This document shows, in pieces, positions 44,411 to 54,071 of a stretch of 64,000 nt of DNA (positions within the stretch are counted from its first letter, which is position 1; each line of letters starts with the position of its first letter). The position numbers and the translations under genes were made by a program. The notes under the pieces were generated by a model that saw nothing but the letters and a program-made list of their open reading frames with translations, did not search any database and was not told the origin of the DNA. The stretch spans positions 1 to 64,000 of the forward strand of contig CAKRDD010000008.1 of assembly GCA_934309345.1 (NCBI GenBank). Direction: 5' to 3'. Origin of the DNA: an uncultured Mediterraneibacter sp. Its GTDB lineage: Bacteria; Bacillota; Clostridia; Lachnospirales; Lachnospiraceae.

Positions 44411-47400
44411 TTAATATTGTATGAACATATGTGATGCAACTGCATCTTCCAGTGCATACTGCTTCATCTTCTTCTCTCGTTCTTCCGGATCTTCTTCCAG
44501 AATAATATCATTGAGTCTTCCGTATCTTCCCGGCTCACCCTTTTCTACCGTGTGCTCGCAGACCTCTTTCTCACTTCTGTAAGAATTTCCGTCAATTGTT
44601 TCTTTAAAATAATAAATCAGACGTTCATTAGAGAACAACACGAATTTCTTCACATACAAATTCTCGTACATCGGTGTCAGAAGCTCTGTTGCGTAATCCG
44701 AGACTCCATTTTCACCTTTCTGTAACTGATAATATAGCATGACACGACTGTCTTTCTGTCCTTTATATTCAACAAGCGTTTTGTCCCACAGTTGGAATTC
44801 AATCAGCCACTCCTTGTCATATTTAAGGAAAAACGGAAAATAAATCTGTCTGCCGCAAAGCTCCTGCATGAACTTTTTCAGCGTCTTCCTGAGACTTGTT
44901 TCATACTCCTGATCGGAATAGTATTTCAAAACGGCGATCATACAAATATCGATTGTTGTTTCACCCTTCTCAGCTTCCCTGCAGATAATATCAATTACAG
45001 ATTTCTCAATCTTACGTGCTTCTACCACATATTCTCTGGAAACATATGCCAGATAAGCCTGCTGGAGCCGGAAGTATGCACCTTCATCATAATAAGCTTC
45101 AAATACTTTTGTCTCCTGGAATAATTCCTCAGAAAAGAGCATCTGTGTAATGATCCGTTCTGCCAGTTTATGCGTATGGACTTCATACTCTCTGGCGACT
45201 TTCCACAGCTCCTTCATCTCCTGTGTTGCTCCACAGTAGAAGTTTGCCAAATAAGTAAGAATCACTTTGTCATACTGTTTTTTCTTAAATAAGTCATAAC
45301 AAACATAAGTCAGGAAATCATCATTCTCATAATTCGTCTCACGAATTGTCTTACTGCACAGTACCTGGATCTCGTCCTCCGGGAAATTCTCCAATCCTTT
45401 TTCTTTTACGATTTCCAGAGTCAGCTCTTCCTCTTCCTCAAGCGCTTTACTTCTGTTCAGACTATTTGCATACTTTCTGCAGATATCCATATATCTCAGT
45501 TCATAAAACAGTCTTTTGCTCTCATATGGAATCGAATCCGTATAATGTCTTCCGTCTTTTGCTTCCCAGACAATACGGTCGGTCTTTGCATACAGAAATA
45601 CTCTGGCACCATTCTCAGTATAAGCTGCCTTCTGTGTAATGGTTCCATCTGCTGCAATCACATGAACAAATTTCATGTTCGGTACCTTTGTTGTGATCCA
45701 ATAAGCATGACACACATCATAAAGAGCACGGATCCTGTCCTGACTCATATCTGTCTCTACAAGAAATCGTTTATAGATGATCCGCAGATCTTCATCTATA
45801 TTTCTCTTCTCCAGCTGATTCCATGTGAATTCTTCCATCTCATCTCTGTAATGTGCATAAATCTCACTTGTCTCATCTTCATAAGTGATCAGGTTTGCAT
45901 ACAAAAATGCACATTTCTTATAATCCAGAGAATTTCCATGCATAAAATACAAATATACAGAGCGTGGAAGCTGCTTATGGAACTCTTCCGGTCTCGCTGC
46001 CGCCATATAATACTCATAGAGCTGTGCAATTTTCAATTCTGCTTCTACTGCTTTCTCATACCAGTGGAAATAAACAGATTCGGTTCTGCTTCCTTTTATA
46101 AGCAATGTACAGATGGACGTCAGTATCATTGCTTCATCATACATCTCATAACACTTCACAAGTACATCATACAGATGTTTATCAAAATTCTTCATCTGAC
46201 TTGCCAGATTCGCTGTATACAATGCAAGTTCCTTCGTCATCAGTTTATACTTCACACCAAAAAGCAGAACCTGCACTTCAAACTGTCCGAGTTTCTTAAG
46301 CGTCGAACTCTTCTCTTTAAAACAGCGGAATGCCTGAAGATAAAACCACAAACTATGAGACTTGTATTCCACAAACTGTTTCTCAAGTACATTCAGTCTT
46401 TCACTGTAAATTTTATATTCCGAATCAACCTCAATCAGCATACAAAGAATCCGCCAGCTGTCCGGATGCTTCATAAAGGAACGTGAAAGTTCTTCTGCCA
46501 CTCTTCTCTGCCCAACTGAATCGTTACTCAGCTTTGTCGTCAGATAAAGGTAATAGGAACTCAATTCAACATCCTTGCCGATTGCAAAACGATTGTAATT
46601 ATAAGACTCCAAAAGCCATTTTGCCTCATCCATCCGATTACCCAAAATGCAGATATGTGCCTGGGCAAGAAGGTAAAACTCATTACGTTCATCCACCTCG
46701 CGAAGATGTGAAATCTTCTTAACAGAAGCCTCTGTCCAATCTTCCAGTGACATCTTGCCACCTTCATATTTCAGATAATCTTTCAGGATTCCATTAAACT
46801 CTTTTTCATTTGCACGGTGTTCCTCATCTCTGCAGATGTCCTTTTCCACTACGACTTCATAACTCAGTGTCTCATATGGGGTTTCCAGAATAATCCTTCC
46901 GAAGTTGCTTCCTCTGTGAAGCTTATCCAGGGAAATCCCATATTCCAGCCGATAGGCATTCCCTATAAATTCATCTGTTGTCAGATGTCTGTGATCAACA
47001 GAAAGGAAATCGCCTTCTGTTCTTACATCGATCTCCAGATATCCCCATGTATTTTTCTTCACAGTAAAAGTTTCTTTCCTGTCTTCTGCAAGAGAGATAA
47101 AAGCACGGCGCTCTTCTTCCAATGTAAGAAAAATCTTCTCTTTCTGCTTGCAGCCTACCAGAAATTCCTCAAGGGCATGCTGATCCAGTTCCCATTTACG
47201 CATGTTATTATAAAGTGCCTTGATCCTCGTGTCTTCATACTTAAGAATCTCAAAAAAGTCTCTGGACCGGAACAGCTTCACTGCCTCAGCCGCATCACGA
47301 TATGTAAGCTTCTTAAAGTCTTCCAGACTCTGGACTTTTCCATACCGGGTCATAACGAACGGCTTCTCGATAATTGCAGTAAACGCAATATCATATTCAC

Positions 47401-47713
47401 CGCCATTGCATACAATCGTAAACTTTCCGTGTTCAACATGTCCCGGCACAAGTCCTCTTCCGTCATATGTATAATAGATATTTACCGGATTCCCATCAAA
47501 GCCCTGCTCTGCACACTGTACACGATAAGAAGAAGGATAGACAAGTCCGCGTATTGTCCCTTCTCCTTCATTCTGCAGAGAAAAGCTTCCCTCATATTTC
47601 TCTCCTTCTCCGACACGCATCGTAATGTGGGTCTCAGGGAAAATAATTTCCGGCTGCGGGATGTGAAAATCCCCCTTTGCAAAACGTTTGATCTTATTCT
47701 TCAAATCCGTCAC
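44411..47713 (-). CDS. DUF5717 giant protein: beta-sandwich N-terminus plus alpha-solenoid
   Basis: A 1100-residue cytosolic protein with no signal peptide or membrane helix. Residues about 15-130 are beta-rich (MRVGEGEKYEGSFSLQN, IRGLVYPSSYRV), resembling an Ig-like or Hsp70 substrate-binding sandwich; a second beta block follows at about 210-310. From about 320 to 1000 it is an unbroken run of helical repeats rich in Tyr, Leu and Glu, like TPR or HEAT solenoids. I recall the family as DUF5717, seen in Lachnospiraceae. The start is either GTG at 47713 or TTG at 47704, the latter with AGGTG 7 nt upstream. It is first in a three-gene operon with the Hsp70-like and TPR proteins. Confidence 0.75.
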   Translation of the reverse strand: MTDLKNKIKRFAKGDFHIPQPEIIFPETHITMRVGEGEKYEGSFSLQNEGEGTIRGLVYPSSYRVQCAEQGFDGNPVNIYYTYDGRGLVPGHVEHGKFTIVCNGGEYDIAFTAIIEKPFVMTRYGKVQSLEDFKKLTYRDAAEAVKLFRSRDFFEILKYEDTRIKALYNNMRKWELDQHALEEFLVGCKQKEKIFLTLEEERRAFISLAEDRKETFTVKKNTWGYLEIDVRTEGDFLSVDHRHLTTDEFIGNAYRLEYGISLDKLHRGSNFGRIILETPYETLSYEVVVEKDICRDEEHRANEKEFNGILKDYLKYEGGKMSLEDWTEASVKKISHLREVDERNEFYLLAQAHICILGNRMDEAKWLLESYNYNRFAIGKDVELSSYYLYLTTKLSNDSVGQRRVAEELSRSFMKHPDSWRILCMLIEVDSEYKIYSERLNVLEKQFVEYKSHSLWFYLQAFRCFKEKSSTLKKLGQFEVQVLLFGVKYKLMTKELALYTANLASQMKNFDKHLYDVLVKCYEMYDEAMILTSICTLLIKGSRTESVYFHWYEKAVEAELKIAQLYEYYMAAARPEEFHKQLPRSVYLYFMHGNSLDYKKCAFLYANLITYEDETSEIYAHYRDEMEEFTWNQLEKRNIDEDLRIIYKRFLVETDMSQDRIRALYDVCHAYWITTKVPNMKFVHVIAADGTITQKAAYTENGARVFLYAKTDRIVWEAKDGRHYTDSIPYESKRLFYELRYMDICRKYANSLNRSKALEEEEELTLEIVKEKGLENFPEDEIQVLCSKTIRETNYENDDFLTYVCYDLFKKKQYDKVILTYLANFYCGATQEMKELWKVAREYEVHTHKLAERIITQMLFSEELFQETKVFEAYYDEGAYFRLQQAYLAYVSREYVVEARKIEKSVIDIICREAEKGETTIDICMIAVLKYYSDQEYETSLRKTLKKFMQELCGRQIYFPFFLKYDKEWLIEFQLWDKTLVEYKGQKDSRVMLYYQLQKGENGVSDYATELLTPMYENLYVKKFVLFSNERLIYYFKETIDGNSYRSEKEVCEHTVEKGEPGRYGRLNDIILEEDPEEREKKMKQYALEDAVASHMFIQY

Positions 47714-47774
47714 CTACTCAAATTCTTAATCATCCATAAGTCGGTTTTAGCAACTACTAAAAACGCTACTATAA

Positions 47775-47804
47775 ATTATATCATTAGTTTATACGTTCTT
47801 GCAA
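47775..47804 (-). promoter_or_regulatory. Promoter of the DUF5717-DUF5716-TPR operon
   Basis: TTGCAA (47799-47804), 18 nt, TATAAT (47775-47780) on the minus strand. Confidence 0.65.
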
Positions 47805-47924
47805 TGGGGGATTGAATAAAGTTTTACATCCATTTTTTACATGTTTTTCCTTCTTGAATTTCTGCGAATTTTGGATACATTTTTACTGATAAAATTTTAT
47901 CATTGGATACAAGTAAGTAAAACC

Positions 47925-47953
47925 GAGACAAAACGAACAGAACGTGTTATAAT
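47925..47953 (+). promoter_or_regulatory. Promoter of the cytidylate-kinase-like gene
   Basis: GAGACA (47925-47930), 17 nt, TATAAT (47948-47953), divergent from the DUF5717 promoter. Confidence 0.6.
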
Positions 47954-47995
47954 TAACTTTATCTGAATGTTATTTCTACAAAGGAGGACTTCATT

Positions 47996-48481
47996 ATGAA
48001 ATTAGTAATTACTATGAGCCGTCGTTTCGGTACCGGAGCCAGCATTATTGCTGAAGAGCTTTCGAAACGGCTTGATATTCCGGTCTATGACAAGGCCTAT
48101 ATAGAAGAAGAGCTTTCTGATCACAAATACGAAAGTGAAGCTGAAGCAATCCGGAAACTGGCGGAAAAACCTTGCATTATCCTCGGACGATGTGCCTCAG
48201 ATATTCTGAAGGACCGGATGAATGTGTTAAATATCTACGTGAGTGCCGCCAAAGAGGACCGCATTCAGAGAATCATGAAAAAAGAACATCTTGATCATGA
48301 TGCCGCAAAAGAAAAGGTAGAGCATACAGATGAAGAGCGTGCTGCTTATTATTATGAACACACCGGCAAGACCTGGGGGGATGTGAATGATTATCACATG
48401 ATCCTTGACACTTCCGAACTCGGTGTTGAAAACTGTGCCGATATTCTGATGCATTATTTCGAAAAACTGGAATATATTTAA
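47996..48481 (+). CDS. Shortened cytidylate-kinase-like protein (CMK2-like)
   Basis: A 161-residue P-loop protein. LVITMSRRFGTGASIIAEEL takes the place of the family's SR.FGSGG loop, IPVYDKAYI is conserved, and the second half (CIILGRCASDIL, ADIY-like NVLNIYVSA, HTGKTWGDVNDYHMILDTSELG) matches well. Relative to family members of about 200 residues, roughly 45 residues between YDKAYIEEE and EKPCIILGRC, the nucleotide-monophosphate binding insert, are missing. The ATG has AAAGGAGGA 8 nt upstream. Substrate unknown; activity as a nucleotide kinase is doubtful. Confidence 0.75.
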   Translation: MKLVITMSRRFGTGASIIAEELSKRLDIPVYDKAYIEEELSDHKYESEAEAIRKLAEKPCIILGRCASDILKDRMNVLNIYVSAAKEDRIQRIMKKEHLDHDAAKEKVEHTDEERAAYYYEHTGKTWGDVNDYHMILDTSELGVENCADILMHYFEKLEYI

Positions 48482-48531
48482 ATTTTCATAAAAGCGTGGA
48501 TTTTAATCTGCCCATTACATTCCTAATATAT

Positions 48532-48586
48532 AAAAAACAGGGACAAAAACTTGTTGATTTTCACAACGTTTTTGTCCCTGTTTTTT
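48532..48586. terminator. Bidirectional terminator, kinase-like gene / PrsA-like gene
   Basis: AAAAAACAGGGACAAAAAC (48532-48550) pairs perfectly with GTTTTTGTCCCTGTTTTTT (48568-48586), with A and T tracts on both sides. It ends transcripts from both convergent genes; the PrsA-like stop codon overlaps the last bases. Confidence 0.9.
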
Positions 48587-49640
48587 AGTTCTGACTGTCT
48601 GAAGTATCTGTTGTATCTGACGTTTTAATTGTCACGCCCTGTTTTTCAAAACTGATCTTCTTCCATACTTTTTCCTCTTCTTTGATTTTTGTATCCTTTT
48701 TCCACTGCTCCAGAAGTGAATCATACTGTTCCTGTTTTCTCTCGCTTACAATACTTTCCTTTTTACTGTCTGTCGCCTCTCTGTCCAAAAGACTTGTAAG
48801 CTTTGCAATATAAATTCCATTCTCTGTCTCGATAATATCTGTGACGTCGCCTTCATTCGTCAACGCATCCGCTGCTGCGATCAGATCCTTATCCGGACTT
48901 GTGCTTTCAGAGTCGAATGTAGCTGTCTGGGCTGTAAGTCCTGCTGCTGATGCAACAGTCTCCATATCTTCTCCACCCTTTAAACGATCATCAAATGCCT
49001 TTGCAGTTGTCTTTAAAGCTTCTTTCTCATCATCTGATAATGTCTTGGATTCTCCTGAATCGTCTGTTGTTGTATAAGAAAACAAAAGATATTGCATACT
49101 CTTCTGTGCTGCATCTTCATCCGATACATTCTCATCCACACCAGTTTCCATCGCTGTTTCCATCTTATTCGAAATCGTCATCAGTTCAAGGACTTTAACA
49201 ACTTCCTCCTCATCTCCTGATACCACTTTCTTCACATCATCCGAATTATCTTCACCGAATTTTGCTGCTGCGTCTTTAATCGCCTGCTGCTCTTCCTCTG
49301 TCAGTGCAACATCATAATCAGATGCATGCTGTGAAACAAGATACATATTCTCCAGATTCTCAAGAATACTCTTCTTTGTCTGCTCCTCATATGTCTGATC
49401 ATCTGATGCTTCCTTTGCCCACATCTCTTCTGCTGTTGTTCCCATCATACTCGCATAATAGGTCTCATACTGGGCCTGCTGCAATCTTGCATAAAAATTC
49501 GCAACCCCAAGTGTAATCTTCTCATCACCGACTGTTGCAACTGTCTCATCTGTATTTATTGTTCCACATCCCGTTAAAGATGTTGCTGCCAATGTTCCTG
49601 CCACTGCAAGCACTGCCAGCCTTTTTGCCAAACGTGCCAT
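48585..49640 (-). CDS. PrsA/SurA-like foldase lipoprotein
   Basis: A 351-residue secreted lipoprotein with signal MARLAKRLAVLAVAGTLAATS and lipobox SLTGC. The region around VATVGDEKITLGVANFYARLQQ is a SurA N-terminal-type chaperone segment, and residues about 170-285 (MQYLLFSYTTTDDSGESKTL, GDVTDIIETENGIYIAKL) correspond to a weakly conserved parvulin peptidyl-prolyl isomerase domain. It follows mfd by about 100 nt, a common Firmicute arrangement (pth-mfd-prsA-like). It probably helps fold exported proteins at the outer face of the membrane; isomerase activity is uncertain. Confidence 0.8.
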   Translation of the reverse strand: MARLAKRLAVLAVAGTLAATSLTGCGTINTDETVATVGDEKITLGVANFYARLQQAQYETYYASMMGTTAEEMWAKEASDDQTYEEQTKKSILENLENMYLVSQHASDYDVALTEEEQQAIKDAAAKFGEDNSDDVKKVVSGDEEEVVKVLELMTISNKMETAMETGVDENVSDEDAAQKSMQYLLFSYTTTDDSGESKTLSDDEKEALKTTAKAFDDRLKGGEDMETVASAAGLTAQTATFDSESTSPDKDLIAAADALTNEGDVTDIIETENGIYIAKLTSLLDREATDSKKESIVSERKQEQYDSLLEQWKKDTKIKEEEKVWKKISFEKQGVTIKTSDTTDTSDSQN

Positions 49641-49741
49641 CTGGTAAATCCTCCTCTTTTTACGTATTCACTTACGCAGCCATACTACCGCTCATTATAT
49701 CGTGTTTTTTGTTCTATCACAACCCCAAACACAGAATCTCC

Positions 49742-52700
49742 TCAACTTCCCTGATCTAATCGAAGTTCACGAATGCTCTCTACAATTTCTCTTAGCATTT
49801 GCAGAACATTTTCCCCTTTCTCTTTTCCGCTTCTTCCTTTCTTTTGATAAAGGAAATACGGGACTGCTTCTGCTTTGAATGTCATATTATTTCCATATTT
49901 CTTTAAAAGTGCCGGGATTTTTGCCGGATCCAGATTTGCTTTTTCATATAAGACAAATTTATAATCCTTTCCCTTTTGTTCGATCGCTGTAATATATGCG
50001 GAATGTGCAAGACTCTTAAGCGCTGCGATATGAAGAAGCTGCTGTACCTTTTTCGGAATATCTCCAAAACGATCGATCAGCTCTTCTGTCATATCATCCA
50101 TCTCTTCCTCTGTCTCAATTGCTGCAATCCTCTTATAAATATCCAGTTTCTGATACTCGTTTTTAATATAAGATTCCGGTATAAATGCATCTATATTAAG
50201 ATCAATCGTTGTAGTATAGTCAGCCTCTTCTTTTTCGCCTTTCAACCGACTGACAGCCTCATTAAGCATCTTACAATACAGATCATATCCTACCGCTGCC
50301 ATATGGCCGCTTTGTGACTCCCCGAGAAGATTCCCTGCACCACGGATCTCAAGGTCACGCATCGCAATCTTGAATCCCGATCCGAGATCTGTAAATTCAC
50401 GGATCGCAGCCAGTCTCTTCTCTGCAACTTCTTTAAGCATCTTGTCTCTTTGATACAACAGAAACGCATATGCCATTCGATTGGACCGTCCAACTCTTCC
50501 ACGCAGCTGATACAGCTGTGATAATCCAAACCTGTCTGCATCCTGTATGATCATCGTATTCGCATTTGCGATATCCAGTCCTGTTTCAATAATCGTTGTC
50601 GATACAAGTACATCAATATCACTATTGATAAAATCATACATAATATCTTCCAACTGATGTTCACTCATCTGTCCATGCGCATAAGCCACCCTTGCATCCG
50701 GCACCAGCTTCTGCACATGAAGTGCCACATCTGCAATGCTTTCCACTCTGTTATAGACATAATAGACCTGTCCGTCTCTGGCAAGCTCACGCTCCATTGC
50801 CTCACGAACCATCTCATCATTATATTCCATTACATACGTCTGTATTGGCATACGATCCATTGGTGCTTCCTCAAGCACACTCATATCTCGGATTCCAATC
50901 AGACTCATATGAAGTGTTCTTGGGATCGGTGTTGCTGTCAGCGTCAACACATCTATATTTTCTCTCAATTTTTTGATTTTTTCCTTATGTGTAACACCAA
51001 AACGCTGTTCTTCATCTATGATCAGAAGCCCTAAATCTTTATACCCCACATCCTTTGAAAGCACTCTGTGTGTTCCGATCACAATATCAACCAGACCTTT
51101 TTTCAAATCCTCCACTGTTTTTTTCTGCTGCGCCTGTGTCCGAAAACGGCTCATCAGATCAACACGCACAGGAAAATCTTTGAACCTTTGGATAAATGTA
51201 TTGTAGTGCTGCTGTGCAAGAATCGTTGTAGGAACAAGATAAACAACCTGTTTGCCTTCCTGCACTGCCTTAAAAGCTGCTCTTATCGCAATTTCTGTTT
51301 TACCGTACCCTACATCTCCGCAAATCAGCCGATCCATGATCTTCGTGCTTTCCATATCCTTCTTTGTATCTTCAATTGCACGAAGCTGATCTTCGGTTTC
51401 TTCAAACGGAAACATTTCCTCAAACTCTCTCTGCCAGACAGTATCCGGTCCATATACATAACCATCCGTCTGCTGGCGTGTTGCATAGAGCTTCACAAGG
51501 TCTTTTGCGATTAACTGAACTGCTTTTTTTACCTGTCCTTTTGTCTTTTTCCACTGCGGTGTTCCAAGCTTGTTCAATTTTGGCGGCTTTGCGTCTGCTC
51601 CGGCATATTTCTGGATCAGATCCAGCTGTGTTGCCAGAATATAGAGAATTCCTCCGTCTGCATAGGAAATCTTCATATAATCACGAGTGACAGCATCTAC
51701 TTCGATCTTCTCAATCCCCTGATAAATTCCAAGTCCATGATTCTCATGTACCACATAATCTCCCGGTTTAAGTTCAGCAAATTCCTGGATCTTTTTTCCT
51801 TCATAAGATTTTCTTTTCTTTTTTTTCTTTTTCTTACCAAAAATATCTGATTCTGAGATAACCGTAAACTTTAACATCGGGTATTCATAGCCCTCTGCAA
51901 TGTAACCACAGGTTACCATAATCTCTCCCGGATTCACCTGTCGTTCCATCTCTTCACTGTAAAAACTGCTCAGGTCATAATCCCTGAGATCTTCCGCCAG
52001 ACGTTTTGCTCTTGTTCTCGAACCCGAAACAAGGATCACGCGATACCCTGTTCTTTTCAGTTTCTTCAAATCCCGTGTGAGAAGTTCAAAACTGTTATTA
52101 TACGGATTCACAGTTTTAACTTGCAGACTGTAGACAGACCTTACTTTAAACATCCCACATTTTGATTCCAACATGGTAAATGCAATTCCATAATACTTGT
52201 TCATCTTTCCAATTATATGATCTGTCTGTTCCACACGGATTGGAATCTCATCTGCCTCCATACCGGCTTCTTCTCTGCTCTCCAGACTGTGAAAATACTC
52301 TTTTTCTACAATCTCGGCAGATTCTTGAAGACGTATCGGTTCATCTAAAAACAATATTGTTTCCTCTATAGGAAAATATGATAAAAAGCTGTCTGTTTCC
52401 ATCTGTTTCCAGTTCTCAGTTGCCGGATAGATTTCTATTTCCTGTAGATTCTCTGTCGATCTCTGACTTTCCACATCAAATCTTCTAATAGAATCAACTT
52501 CATCTCCCCACAATTCAATCCGGACCGGACTCTCCTCTGTCAGCGGAAATACATCCAGAATCCCACCTCTGACCGCAAACTGTCCCGGACTTTCAATCTG
52601 GCTTTCCCTTGCATATCCTAATATTGAAAGGTCTTCCTGTAACTTCTGAAAATCCAGTGTCTCCTCCGCACGGATCCTGATCCTGTTCCCACACAGTTCT

Positions 52701-53098
52701 TCTTTCGATGGAAGCCCGTCCAGAAATGCATCCATTGTTGTAACTATGGTAACTGCTTCCTGTTCTTTCTTTTCTGCAACTGCGCGCAATACTTCCATAC
52801 GTCTTCCTGTCAGAAATGCACCCTTAATATCTGCATGATAAAACAAAAGATCTCTTGCCGGATAAAACCATACATTTTCCTCCAGTACACGCCATTCTTC
52901 ATAAGCCTGCTTTGCTTTTTCTTCACTGGAAAAAACGATGACTCTGTACTCAAAGCCATCGCTCAGTGCTTTCGCAAGATGTATCTTCTGTGAATTCACA
53001 CATCCTGCAATTTGCAGGAAACCCGTTTTCTTTCTTCTCGAACTGACAATCTCCTGATAATCAGCCAGTTCTTTTAATGGTTCTAAAAAAGCCTGCAT
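49742..53098 (-). CDS. mfd: Transcription-repair coupling factor
   Basis: Dislodges stalled RNA polymerase and recruits UvrA. The 1118 residues contain a UvrB-like N-terminal part, an RNA-polymerase interacting domain (KPGDYVVHENHGLGIYQG) and a RecG-like translocase with Walker A ICGDVGYGKTEIAIRA, DEEQ box IIDEEQRFGV, TATPIPRTL and QLRGRVGRS, then a C-terminal TRCF domain. A Lys run (KKKKKKKRK) lies near residue 425. The ATG is 2 nt after the pth stop, so the two are co-translated. Confidence 0.97.
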   Translation of the reverse strand: MQAFLEPLKELADYQEIVSSRRKKTGFLQIAGCVNSQKIHLAKALSDGFEYRVIVFSSEEKAKQAYEEWRVLEENVWFYPARDLLFYHADIKGAFLTGRRMEVLRAVAEKKEQEAVTIVTTMDAFLDGLPSKEELCGNRIRIRAEETLDFQKLQEDLSILGYARESQIESPGQFAVRGGILDVFPLTEESPVRIELWGDEVDSIRRFDVESQRSTENLQEIEIYPATENWKQMETDSFLSYFPIEETILFLDEPIRLQESAEIVEKEYFHSLESREEAGMEADEIPIRVEQTDHIIGKMNKYYGIAFTMLESKCGMFKVRSVYSLQVKTVNPYNNSFELLTRDLKKLKRTGYRVILVSGSRTRAKRLAEDLRDYDLSSFYSEEMERQVNPGEIMVTCGYIAEGYEYPMLKFTVISESDIFGKKKKKKKRKSYEGKKIQEFAELKPGDYVVHENHGLGIYQGIEKIEVDAVTRDYMKISYADGGILYILATQLDLIQKYAGADAKPPKLNKLGTPQWKKTKGQVKKAVQLIAKDLVKLYATRQQTDGYVYGPDTVWQREFEEMFPFEETEDQLRAIEDTKKDMESTKIMDRLICGDVGYGKTEIAIRAAFKAVQEGKQVVYLVPTTILAQQHYNTFIQRFKDFPVRVDLMSRFRTQAQQKKTVEDLKKGLVDIVIGTHRVLSKDVGYKDLGLLIIDEEQRFGVTHKEKIKKLRENIDVLTLTATPIPRTLHMSLIGIRDMSVLEEAPMDRMPIQTYVMEYNDEMVREAMERELARDGQVYYVYNRVESIADVALHVQKLVPDARVAYAHGQMSEHQLEDIMYDFINSDIDVLVSTTIIETGLDIANANTMIIQDADRFGLSQLYQLRGRVGRSNRMAYAFLLYQRDKMLKEVAEKRLAAIREFTDLGSGFKIAMRDLEIRGAGNLLGESQSGHMAAVGYDLYCKMLNEAVSRLKGEKEEADYTTTIDLNIDAFIPESYIKNEYQKLDIYKRIAAIETEEEMDDMTEELIDRFGDIPKKVQQLLHIAALKSLAHSAYITAIEQKGKDYKFVLYEKANLDPAKIPALLKKYGNNMTFKAEAVPYFLYQKKGRSGKEKGENVLQMLREIVESIRELRLDQGS

Positions 53099-53100
53099 CT

Positions 53101-53679
53101 CTACTCGTCCTTCTTTTTACGATTATATTCATTCATCGCTTCGCTCATCTGGTCACTTACGATCAGTTCTACCGCTTTTACCGCATTATCATAACCTTCG
53201 CTCATCAGTTCCTGTTCCGCCTTAGAAAAATGTCCTAAAACATAATCTGCAAGATCATACTTCGGTGGTTTTTCTCCAACTCCTACTTTTATTCTCGGAA
53301 AAACCTGTCCCCCAAGATGTGCAATAATATTTTTTATTCCATTATGCCCACCTGCGCTTCCTTTTGCGCGGATTCTCAGTTGTCCCACTCCCAGACTGAT
53401 ATCATCATAAATCACGAGCAGTTCTGTCTCCGGATCTACTTTATAATAATCAATCACGCTCCGGATGCTCTCACCACTAAGATTCATATATGTCTGTGGC
53501 TTGACTAAAATCACTTTCTGCCCTGCGATCATGCCCTTTCCGATCAAAGCACGATGTTTCTCCGTAGTTACATCTATATTATATCTCTCAGAAAGCCGGT
53601 CTATAACATCAAACCCGACATTATGTCTTGTTCCTTCGTATTCTTTCGTCGGATTTCCCAGTCCTGCTATAATATACAT
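53101..53679 (-). CDS. pth: Peptidyl-tRNA hydrolase
   Basis: Releases tRNA from stalled peptidyl-tRNA. Conserved residues: GLGNPTKEYEGTRHNVGFDVID with the catalytic His, KPQTYMNLSGES, VIYDDISLGVGQLRIRAKGSAGGHNG. I chose ATG 53679 (192 residues), preceded by AGGAAGAGGAAG; the longer frame from 53751 adds 24 atypical residues overlapping the promoter. It is the first gene of the pth-mfd unit. Confidence 0.96.
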   Translation of the reverse strand: MYIIAGLGNPTKEYEGTRHNVGFDVIDRLSERYNIDVTTEKHRALIGKGMIAGQKVILVKPQTYMNLSGESIRSVIDYYKVDPETELLVIYDDISLGVGQLRIRAKGSAGGHNGIKNIIAHLGGQVFPRIKVGVGEKPPKYDLADYVLGHFSKAEQELMSEGYDNAVKAVELIVSDQMSEAMNEYNRKKKDE

Positions 53680-53722
53680 CTTCCTCTTCCTTTCCCGAAT
53701 ACATTCTGCATTTGTAACCTTT

Positions 53723-53751
53723 ATTTTACCGCATATCTGAATATTTGTCAT
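53723..53751 (-). promoter_or_regulatory. Promoter of pth-mfd
   Basis: ATGACA (53746-53751), 17 nt, TAAAAT (53723-53728) on the minus strand. Confidence 0.65.
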
Positions 53752-53799
53752 GCATATTTGCTCTGCAAATACATAAATTGTATAAAAAGGAGGGTACTT

Positions 53800-53976
53800 A
53801 TGAAATCAAAAACAAAGATCATTGTCCTTCATATGAAAGAAATCGTCTATACTGTTATTTTTGCTGTTCTTGGCATTCTTCTGATCCTTCTTCTGATCCT
53901 TATGTTCCATCCCAAAGAGCAGTCTCCAGCCCCCGATCCGCAATGCTGCATTATTGAAAACAATATTCCTTCGTAA
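53800..53976 (+). CDS. Single-pass small membrane protein (58 aa)
   Basis: Basic N-terminus MKSKTKIIVLHMKEI, one strongly hydrophobic helix (about residues 16-35, VYTVIFAVLGILLILLLILM), then a short Pro-rich tail with a Cys pair. AAAAGGAGGG sits 5 nt before the ATG, a very strong ribosome site, and a terminator follows, so it is probably a real gene despite its size. No family recognised. It is divergent from pth. Confidence 0.7.
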   Translation: MKSKTKIIVLHMKEIVYTVIFAVLGILLILLLILMFHPKEQSPAPDPQCCIIENNIPS

Positions 53977-54011
53977 CTCACTCAAAATACAGCTTTCCGG
54001 ATTTGTGCAGT

Positions 54012-54047
54012 AAAAAAGCCACAGTCCATCATACCTGCGGCTTTTTT
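54012..54047. terminator. Bidirectional terminator
   Basis: AAAAAAGCCACAG (54012-54024) and CTGCGGCTTTTTT (54035-54047) pair with one mismatch, with A/T tracts on both sides, between the convergent small membrane protein and acidic protein genes. Confidence 0.85.
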
Positions 54048-54071
54048 CTGTCTTTTCTGTTCTTATCCTGC

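Noticed and set aside
45545..46486. Long plus-strand open frame of 313 codons opposite the DUF5717 gene, and another at 46817-47815
   Set aside because: Both are rich in Cys, Ile, His and Phe as expected from the antisense of a Lys/Glu/Tyr-rich gene; they lack ribosome sites and family motifs.
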